A stretch of DNA of 17,486 nucleotides, from positions 1-17,486 of the forward strand of contig JAPKCP010000024.1 of the NCBI GenBank assembly GCA_028822885.1. Direction: 5' to 3'. The notes below the pieces were generated by a model, which was given only the letters and a program-made list of their open reading frames with translations, was not told the origin of the DNA and did no database searches. This DNA is from Yoonia sp. (lineage in GTDB: Bacteria > Pseudomonadota > Alphaproteobacteria > Rhodobacterales > Rhodobacteraceae). Of the stretch, positions 6,423-11,686 are shown in pieces; the first letter of the stretch is position 1, and every line of letters begins with the position of its first letter. Both the position numbers and the translations under genes were made by a program.

Positions 6423-8389
6423 TGGTTGCCGTACCAAGCGTGACCACTAAACCGATGACCCGCAACCGTGCCGCCCTTATTATATTGGCGATTGCTGTGA
6501 CCGTCACGCTTTTGCAGTATGCGGCCCTTTTGCCAACGTGGCTGCACCGCATCCCCGAAGCTATGATTCCGCCCTTCGCGACGTGGCTTGATGTGATCTT
6601 TAATTTTGTGAAAGAAGACCTTGGCCTTCTGAAATTCACGCGCTTCCTAACCGGCGGTTTAGAAGTTGTTCTTGATGCGTCGGGTAATGTTTTTTACGGC
6701 AAGCGGCGCTGGCCTAATCTGGGACCGATGCCATGGACCGCCGTTGCAGGTGTTGCCGCTGTTATCGGGTATTATCTAGGTGGATGGCGGTTGGCCCTGC
6801 TTGGTGGGGGCACATTCGTGTGGACCGCATTGATCGGTCAGTGGGAAATTGCGATGGAAACCATGTCGGTGTTGGCTGTTGCCGCGCCCATGGCGTTTGT
6901 TATTGGCCTGTCGCTGGGTATTGCTGCATGGAGATATGAATGGGTTGATAAGGTGATCAGGCCGGTCTTGTCGGTTCTGCAGACCTTGCCGTTCTTTACT
7001 TATCTACTGCCTGCCGTGATCTTCTTTAAGGTTGGTCCGACTGCGGGCGCTGTGGCTACAACAATCTATGCTATTCCGCCGATGATCCTCATGACCACAT
7101 TGGGCCTGCAAAAAGTATCGCCCGAAGTCGTTGAGGCCGGTAAAATGTCGGGGTGTTCGAAGTTTCAAATGCTGCGCCACGTTTATATTCCATCTGCGCG
7201 TACTGAAATTTTGGTTGGTGTGAACCAAGTCATTATGCTGTGTCTTGCTATGGTCGTCTTGACTGCCTTTATTGGGATGCCCGGTCTTGGCGCAAAGCTG
7301 CTTGCGATGATGGGCAGCTTTAAACTTGGGCGGTCATTTGAGATTGGTGTGACCATTGTTTTGCTGGCCGTTACACTGGATCGTATGTCCAAAGCATGGG
7401 TCGTCAAGCAGCCGGTGCATTTTGAAAAGGGCACGTCTTGGGTCAATCGCCACAAGACCTTGGTCGTTGCGATTGCTGTATTTATTGGCTTCACGCTTCT
7501 ATCGATGGTGCTGCCAATTGCTGGGACTATTGGGCGTGGTCAGGACTTTAGCCAAGGCAAAGAGCTTGATAATCTAATCAAAGGGTTCCTTGCCATCGAT
7601 GTGGTTAAGGACGTGACCTACGGCATTCGCTACGTGTTAAACGTTTGGATTTTGAATCCGTTCCGCGATTTCTTACTGTCGATTCCGACCCCTGCTTTCA
7701 TTATGGTAATTGTTGCCTTTGCCGTTTGGTTGGGGGGGCGTCGTGAGGGGATTATTGCGGCTATCTTCTTTGGTCTCGTGGCGATGTCGGGCTGGTGGGA
7801 TCGTTCCGTCATCACGCTCTATTCCGTGCTGGCTGCCGTAGCGATTGCAATGCTGATTGGCATTCCTGTTGGGGTCATGGCATCGCGGTCTGATAAATGG
7901 TCTCGCCGTGTGCTGCTGGCTTGCGACACGGCCCAGACGTTCCCTAGCTTTATCTACCTGATCCCGGCGATCATGTTGTTTGGTATCACAGCGACTGCGG
8001 TTGTGGGATCAGTTCTGATTTTTGCGATGGTCCCGCTGACACGTTACACGATCGAAGGGTTGCGCACTGTGCCGCCTGAAATGACTGAAGCGGCTGATAT
8101 GGCGGGCGCGACTCGCATGCAAAAGCTGGTGAATGTGCAACTGCCTCTGGCGCTGCCGACAATGGCCGTTGGGTTCAACCAAGCCATTATGTTTGCGTTT
8201 TTTATGGTCATCATCGCGGCCTTTATTGGCACGCAAGACTTGGGGCAGGAGCTTCAGCGCACATTGGCAGGGACCGATCTTGGTAAGAACTTTGTTCTGG
8301 GTATTTGCGTGTCATTGATGGCGCTGACCTTCGACTTGGTCATTATGAAATGGGCTGCTGATAAGAAGCGGGCGCTTGGTCTGCCTTAA
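6422..8389 (+). CDS. tmoV: Fused double permease of TMAO/betaine-type ABC transporter (TmoV-like)
   Basis: This 655-residue integral membrane protein is about twice the size of ProW-type permeases. It holds two permease domains, each with its own EAA loop that contacts the ATPase: EAGKMSGCSKFQMLRHVYIPSA near residues 238-259, and EAADMAGATRMQKLVNVQLPLA near 556-577. Each EAA loop is followed by matching segments (VGVNQVIMLCLAMVVLTAFIGMPGLG and VGFNQAIMFAFFMVIIAAFIGTQDLG), so the protein is an internal duplication able to serve as both halves of the transporter pore. The chosen ATG at 6422 overlaps the ATPase stop by one base (TGATG); a GTG at 6419 is an alternative. The Ruegeria TMAO importer has this same fused arrangement as far as I recall. 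Confidence 0.83.
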   Translation: MVAVPSVTTKPMTRNRAALIILAIAVTVTLLQYAALLPTWLHRIPEAMIPPFATWLDVIFNFVKEDLGLLKFTRFLTGGLEVVLDASGNVFYGKRRWPNLGPMPWTAVAGVAAVIGYYLGGWRLALLGGGTFVWTALIGQWEIAMETMSVLAVAAPMAFVIGLSLGIAAWRYEWVDKVIRPVLSVLQTLPFFTYLLPAVIFFKVGPTAGAVATTIYAIPPMILMTTLGLQKVSPEVVEAGKMSGCSKFQMLRHVYIPSARTEILVGVNQVIMLCLAMVVLTAFIGMPGLGAKLLAMMGSFKLGRSFEIGVTIVLLAVTLDRMSKAWVVKQPVHFEKGTSWVNRHKTLVVAIAVFIGFTLLSMVLPIAGTIGRGQDFSQGKELDNLIKGFLAIDVVKDVTYGIRYVLNVWILNPFRDFLLSIPTPAFIMVIVAFAVWLGGRREGIIAAIFFGLVAMSGWWDRSVITLYSVLAAVAIAMLIGIPVGVMASRSDKWSRRVLLACDTAQTFPSFIYLIPAIMLFGITATAVVGSVLIFAMVPLTRYTIEGLRTVPPEMTEAADMAGATRMQKLVNVQLPLALPTMAVGFNQAIMFAFFMVIIAAFIGTQDLGQELQRTLAGTDLGKNFVLGICVSLMALTFDLVIMKWAADKKRALGLP

Positions 8390-8417
8390 GTATAGATTAT
8401 CGAATTTTTGGTAAAGT

Positions 8418-8441
8418 TTGCCGCTGTTTAAGCAGCGGTAA
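8418..8441 (+). terminator. Hairpin after tmoV
   Basis: CCGCTG (8421-8426) is the exact inverse of CAGCGG (8433-8438) with a 6-nt TTTAAG loop. Weaker A-T and G-T pairs extend the stem outwards to about 8418/8441. It lies 30 bases after the permease stop and ahead of the iclR operator region. There is no clear T run, so its strength as a terminator is uncertain. Confidence 0.5.
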
Positions 8442-8468
8442 GATAAGTCTTGCTTTGTGCTCGGATAT

Positions 8469-8503
8469 TCTCAGTATATGAGACACATTCTCATTTAGTG
8501 AGG
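8469..8503. promoter_or_regulatory. Phased operator-like array before iclR
   Basis: Four 5-bp half-sites of alternating orientation follow one another with exactly 5 bp between them: TCTCA (8469-8473), TGAGA (8479-8483), TCTCA (8489-8493), TGAGG (8499-8503). The unit TCTCA-N5-TGAGA thus occurs twice with a 20-bp period (last base G instead of A), and half-site starts are 10 bp apart, about one helical turn. The inner pair also reads as the perfect repeat ATGAGA-N5-TCTCAT (8478-8494). The array ends 12 bp before the iclR ATG. IclR-type proteins often bind as dimers of dimers to such DNA, so an autoregulatory operator is likely. Binding is inferred. Confidence 0.6.
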
Positions 8504-8515
8504 GCTGTCACCACC

Positions 8516-9280
8516 ATGCATCTTGAACGCCTGATAAGTCTTTTGGAAATTGTCGCTGTTGTGGGGCGGCCTGTTTCGGCCGCCGAAGTTCAAAAGATTA
8601 TAGGCCTGCCAAAGCCCACATGCTATCGGTTGATGCAGTCACTGCATGACGAAAAGTTACTGGATCGACCGATGGGTGATGGGAAGTTTGTCATTGGTGA
8701 GCGGATGATCCGCATTGCGCTGTTGGGCAAGTCTGATGTTGATGTCCATCGTTGTGCCGCCCTTCTTTTGCGGCGGGCCGCTAGCAGTTTCAATGAGACG
8801 GTTTTTTTAGCAAGGTTTCGCGACAGCAAAGTTGAGATTATCCACGTTGAAACACCGAATGACCCAGAGCGGGCGTTCATTCATCCGGGTCTTGGCGTGC
8901 GTCCAATGCATGCATGTTCCTGTTCCAAGGCAATTGCCGCTTTTGCAGAACCCGCGTTTCAAGACAAGATCGTGTCGGGGCGTTTGAAGCAATACACGGA
9001 GCACACAAAGGTCATGGCCGACGATCTGCGTGCAGAATTTGCAGGCATCGTGCAGCGTGGATTCGCTGTTTGTAATCAAGAGATTGACCTTGGGATTTCC
9101 AGCGTCGCTGCACCGATCTCAATTGGGAACATCGGGGCCATGTTTAGCGTCGGTGTGGTAGGTCCGATTCTTAGGTTTAGTAAGAAAAACCGTCAAGAAA
9201 TTGGTCAAAAGCTGACCAGCCTATCAACAAAAATTAGTGGGGCCATTCAGCTTTGCAATGTAGCGGAGGGACATTCGTAG
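8516..9280 (+). CDS. IclR-family transcriptional regulator
   Basis: This 254-residue protein has a winged helix-turn-helix at the N-terminus (about residues 1-65, with AAEVQKIIGLPKPTCYRLMQSL) and a GAF-like IclR effector domain after it (about 75-245). The effector domain ends with the typical NQEIDLGISSVAAPI stretch (187-201). Start choice: ATG at 8516 gives the usual family length; a GTG at 8498 or a TTG at 8450 would extend through the operator array, which argues against them. The ribosome binding site is weak (GAGG at 8500-8503, 12 bases away) and overlaps the last operator half-site. The methanethiol oxidase-like gene follows after 78 bp on the same strand, so IclR is its most likely regulator, and it may also affect tmo genes. 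The effector is unknown. Confidence 0.86.
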   Translation: MHLERLISLLEIVAVVGRPVSAAEVQKIIGLPKPTCYRLMQSLHDEKLLDRPMGDGKFVIGERMIRIALLGKSDVDVHRCAALLLRRAASSFNETVFLARFRDSKVEIIHVETPNDPERAFIHPGLGVRPMHACSCSKAIAAFAEPAFQDKIVSGRLKQYTEHTKVMADDLRAEFAGIVQRGFAVCNQEIDLGISSVAAPISIGNIGAMFSVGVVGPILRFSKKNRQEIGQKLTSLSTKISGAIQLCNVAEGHS

Positions 9281-9358
9281 ACCAAACGCGAAGACCCGCG
9301 AGGGTCCAAAAATAATTGACCCCAAACAGGGCGTTTATTTCAATTTGGGAGGAAAGAT
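9281..9358 (+). promoter_or_regulatory. mtoX leader with hairpin and possible masked ribosome binding site
   Basis: This 78-bp gap starts with GACCC-GCGA-GGGTC (9293-9306), a 5-bp stem with a GNRA-type loop. It is followed by a second inverted repeat, CCCAAA (9321-9326) against TTTGGG (9344-9349). The second arm overlaps the ribosome binding site GGGAGGA (9347-9353), so folding could partly hide it. A TTGACC at 9316-9321 could serve as a -35 element, but no good -10 follows at the right distance. Whether mtoX has its own promoter or is read through from iclR cannot be told. Confidence 0.4.
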
Positions 9359-10759
9359 ATGAACCTTAGACCTGATCCGACATTTCACGCTTCACCTAAG
9401 CTTGCCATGCAAGCACCGGCTGAGAACTACGCATTTACTGTGATGCTCAGCCCAGATGGGACGCAATCTGACGGTATTGCTGTTGTTGATCTCAAGCCGG
9501 GCTCTGAAACCTATGGCCAGATCGTCCATCAAGTGATTGTCCCCACTAAGGGCGACGAATTTCACCACTTTGGATGGAACGCTTGTTCGTCGTCACTGTC
9601 GCCGTTGACTGGTCATGCCTTTCTGGAACGACGCTATTTGATCGTTCCGGGTATTCGGTCATCGCGGATTTATATCATTGACGTGAAAGAGCCGTTAAAG
9701 GCGAAAATCCACAAAACGATTGAACCCGAAGAGTTGTTTGCGAAGACGGGTTATTCGCGCCCACATACGATCCATTGTGGTCCAGAAGGTATCTATGTGT
9801 CCTGCCTTGGTGGCGCTGGCGAAGATGGTACTGACGGCCCTCCCGGTATTTTCATCATGGATTGTGAGACGTTCGACATTATCGGACGCTATGAAATGGA
9901 CCGCGGCAAGCAGGATAAACACTACGATTTCTGGTGGAATTTGCCGCAAGACTACATGGTCAGTTCTGAGTGGGGCCTACCGCCGCAGTTTGAAAATGGT
10001 GTTGTGCCCGAGGATTTACTGTCGAATAAATATGGCCATTCGATCCACTTTTGGGACCTGCGTGCGCGCAAGAATATCCAGACGATGGACTTTGGCGAAA
10101 ATTACCAGATGGCCTTGGAAATTCGCCCCGCCCATGACCCGACCAAATCCTATGGCTTCTGTGGTGTTGTCGTAGATACCACAAATTTGCAGGGCGCGAT
10201 CTTTACATGGTGGCGCGGTGATGACGGTGTTTGGCAGTCTAAAAAGGTCATCACGATTGACCCGCGGCCCGAAGACCCGGCAAATCTACCGCCACTGTTG
10301 CAAGGGTTTGGCGCGGTCCCGCCGCTGGTCACTGACATCGACCTCAGCCTTGATGACAAATACCTTTATGTTGCGTGTTGGGGCTTGGGCGAGATGCATC
10401 AATACGATGTCACCGATCCAATGAACCCTGTGCTTGCAGGTAAGGTCGAACTGGGTGGAATTGCGAAAGGCGAAAAGCACCCTAACGGTAAGGACTTTGC
10501 TTATGGGCCGCAAATGGTTGAGGTCAGCCGCGATGGTAAGCGCGTCTACTGGACCAATTCGCTGTATTCGACGTGGGATGATCAGTTCTATCCTGACAAC
10601 GAAGGTGGCCAGATGGTCATGGCGCATGTTGGTGAAAATGGGGGTCTGACGCTTGACCCAGATTTCTACATCGACTTCCCTAAGGGCTTGCGTGCGCACC
10701 AGATCCGGCTCGAAGGTGGAGACTGTTCGACCGACAGTTTCTGCTATCCGTCCGTCTAG
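9359..10759 (+). CDS. mtoX: Methanethiol oxidase-like SBP56 (selenium-binding protein) family protein
   Basis: This 466-residue protein is a full-length member of the SBP56/SELENBP1 family, a beta-propeller. Family stretches are DEFHHFGWNACSSS (66-79), ERRYLIVPGIRSSRIYIIDV (90-109), SRPHTIHCGPEGIYVS (133-148), and RAHQIRLEGGDCSTDSFCYPS near the C-terminus. Characterised members oxidise methanethiol to formaldehyde, hydrogen sulfide and hydrogen peroxide using copper. There is no signal peptide, so this one should be cytoplasmic, unlike the periplasmic Hyphomicrobium enzyme. The family CSSC-type site reads CSSS here (C76 to S79). No SCO1 or MauG partner gene follows; instead a polytopic membrane protein starts 3 bp after the stop. 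Strong ribosome binding site GGGAGGA at 9347-9353. The context with methylated amine genes fits a C1/methyl-sulfur role. Confidence 0.85.
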   Translation: MNLRPDPTFHASPKLAMQAPAENYAFTVMLSPDGTQSDGIAVVDLKPGSETYGQIVHQVIVPTKGDEFHHFGWNACSSSLSPLTGHAFLERRYLIVPGIRSSRIYIIDVKEPLKAKIHKTIEPEELFAKTGYSRPHTIHCGPEGIYVSCLGGAGEDGTDGPPGIFIMDCETFDIIGRYEMDRGKQDKHYDFWWNLPQDYMVSSEWGLPPQFENGVVPEDLLSNKYGHSIHFWDLRARKNIQTMDFGENYQMALEIRPAHDPTKSYGFCGVVVDTTNLQGAIFTWWRGDDGVWQSKKVITIDPRPEDPANLPPLLQGFGAVPPLVTDIDLSLDDKYLYVACWGLGEMHQYDVTDPMNPVLAGKVELGGIAKGEKHPNGKDFAYGPQMVEVSRDGKRVYWTNSLYSTWDDQFYPDNEGGQMVMAHVGENGGLTLDPDFYIDFPKGLRAHQIRLEGGDCSTDSFCYPSV

Positions 10760-10762
10760 CGT

Positions 10763-11431
10763 ATGGCTGACGTAACATCCGTGACGGCCCTTTGGTGGGC
10801 CGTCATTTTTTCTGGTCTTTACCACGGCATTAATCCCGGCATGGGTTGGCCGCTTGCCGTGTCCGCAGCCCTGATGGAACGTAACCGAAAGGCGCTACCA
10901 CGCGCGTTGGCCATGCTTGCCGCTGGGCATTTTGTGGCAATAATCGCGATTCTTTTGCCGTTTTCCCTGATGATTTTTCTCGTGCAGTGGGAAACCCAAA
11001 TCAGAATTGGGGCGGGTGTTCTTGTCATTGCGATGGGGATTTACCTGCTGATTAACCGACGGCACCCTAAATTTTTGGCGCGTGTGCATCCGGCGCGTCT
11101 CGTGCTGTGGTCATTTTTGGCGGCTATGGCGCACGGCGCGGGCCTGATGCTTGTTCCCATATTTTTAGGTATTTGCGCGATTGGCGCAGATGAAATTGGA
11201 CATCTCGCAGCGCAAACTCTGATGGGCAACAACATCGTAATGGCGCTTTCGGTTGCTGCTGTTCATACGTTGAGTATGACGGCTGCGGGCGGAATGATTG
11301 CTGTCATTATCTATTTTTGGTTGGGTTTGAAGTTTCTATCGCGGACGTGGTTTAATCTTGATCTTGTCTGGGCGATTAGCCTCGTTCTTGTTGGGTTGTT
11401 TGGCATCTATTCCGCATATTTTGGTCATTAA
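10763..11431 (+). CDS. Polytopic membrane protein with four membrane histidines, mtoX partner
   Basis: This 222-residue protein has about six hydrophobic segments (near residues 10-33, 46-74, 80-97, 111-138, 155-187 and 202-221). It has no name I can assign with confidence. Histidines recur inside or at the edge of the membrane spans: H21 (GLYHGINPGMGW), H56 (AAGHFV), H124 (AMAHGAGLMLVP) and H168 (AVHTLSM). The two HG motifs suggest an internal half-repeat. The layout loosely recalls metal or small-anion exporters such as NicO/HupE/TauE-like proteins, but no family motif is decisive. It begins 3 bp after the mtoX stop, so the two are almost surely co-transcribed. Possible jobs are copper supply to the oxidase or export of sulfide or sulfite; these are guesses from context. 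Confidence 0.78.
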   Translation: MADVTSVTALWWAVIFSGLYHGINPGMGWPLAVSAALMERNRKALPRALAMLAAGHFVAIIAILLPFSLMIFLVQWETQIRIGAGVLVIAMGIYLLINRRHPKFLARVHPARLVLWSFLAAMAHGAGLMLVPIFLGICAIGADEIGHLAAQTLMGNNIVMALSVAAVHTLSMTAAGGMIAVIIYFWLGLKFLSRTWFNLDLVWAISLVLVGLFGIYSAYFGH

Positions 11432-11451
11432 TGGATTAACCCGATGGGGCA

Positions 11452-11463
11452 CATCATATGATG
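11452..11463. repeat. Perfect 12-bp palindrome after the membrane protein gene
   Basis: CATCATATGATG is a perfect palindrome 20 bp after the stop codon. It is flanked by ATGGG on the left (11444-11448) and CCCAT on the right (11468-11472), which could extend it into an interrupted hairpin. It could be a protein-binding site or part of the transcription end of the mtoX operon. Confidence 0.45.
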
Positions 11464-11498
11464 ACTACCCATGTAGATGACTAATTTTTAGTGGGTGT

Positions 11499-11532
11499 GG
11501 TCGCTGTAATCGCTGTGCGACCTTGGATTTTT
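11499..11532 (+). terminator. Probable terminator of the mtoX operon
   Basis: GGTCGC (11499-11504) is the exact inverse of GCGACC (11517-11522) with a 12-nt loop. The downstream sequence TTGGATTTTT has five Ts at 11528-11532. The loop contains part of a direct repeat TCGCTGT (11501-11507 and 11510-11516). The long loop makes it a moderate candidate. Confidence 0.5.
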
Positions 11533-11617
11533 AGCGGTGTCTTGCGCGTTGGGAGTAAGGCGTGGCGCGCTTCGAGTACCGTGATATGATCTGCCCGTAG
11601 CTTGCGTGGCATAAAGC

Positions 11618-11640
11618 ATTGTAGACGACTGTATACAATT
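11618..11640. promoter_or_regulatory. Palindrome upstream of icd (GntR-like site or -10 region)
   Basis: The segment ATTGTA-N10-TACAAT (11618-11639) is a perfect inverted repeat. Its right half contains CTGTATACAA, one mismatch from the TTGTATACAA palindrome bound by some FadR-type GntR regulators. TATACA at 11632-11637 could also be a -10 element about 50 bp before the icd start. The rest of the 255-bp gap 11432-11686 contains the two elements listed separately and no gene. Confidence 0.4.
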
Positions 11641-11686
11641 GAGGTAAGCCGCCACCAGCATCCACAGATTGAAGCGAGAAATGCCC

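Noticed and set aside
8450..8515. Longer IclR protein from TTG 8450 or GTG 8498
   Set aside because: It would place the whole operator-like array inside the coding sequence and adds residues with no family-like pattern.
4230..9326. ACCCCAAA shared by the leaders of tmoX (about 4230-4237) and mtoX (about 9319-9326)
   Set aside because: An 8-base match in two AT-rich leaders is expected by chance, and its distance from the starts differs greatly.
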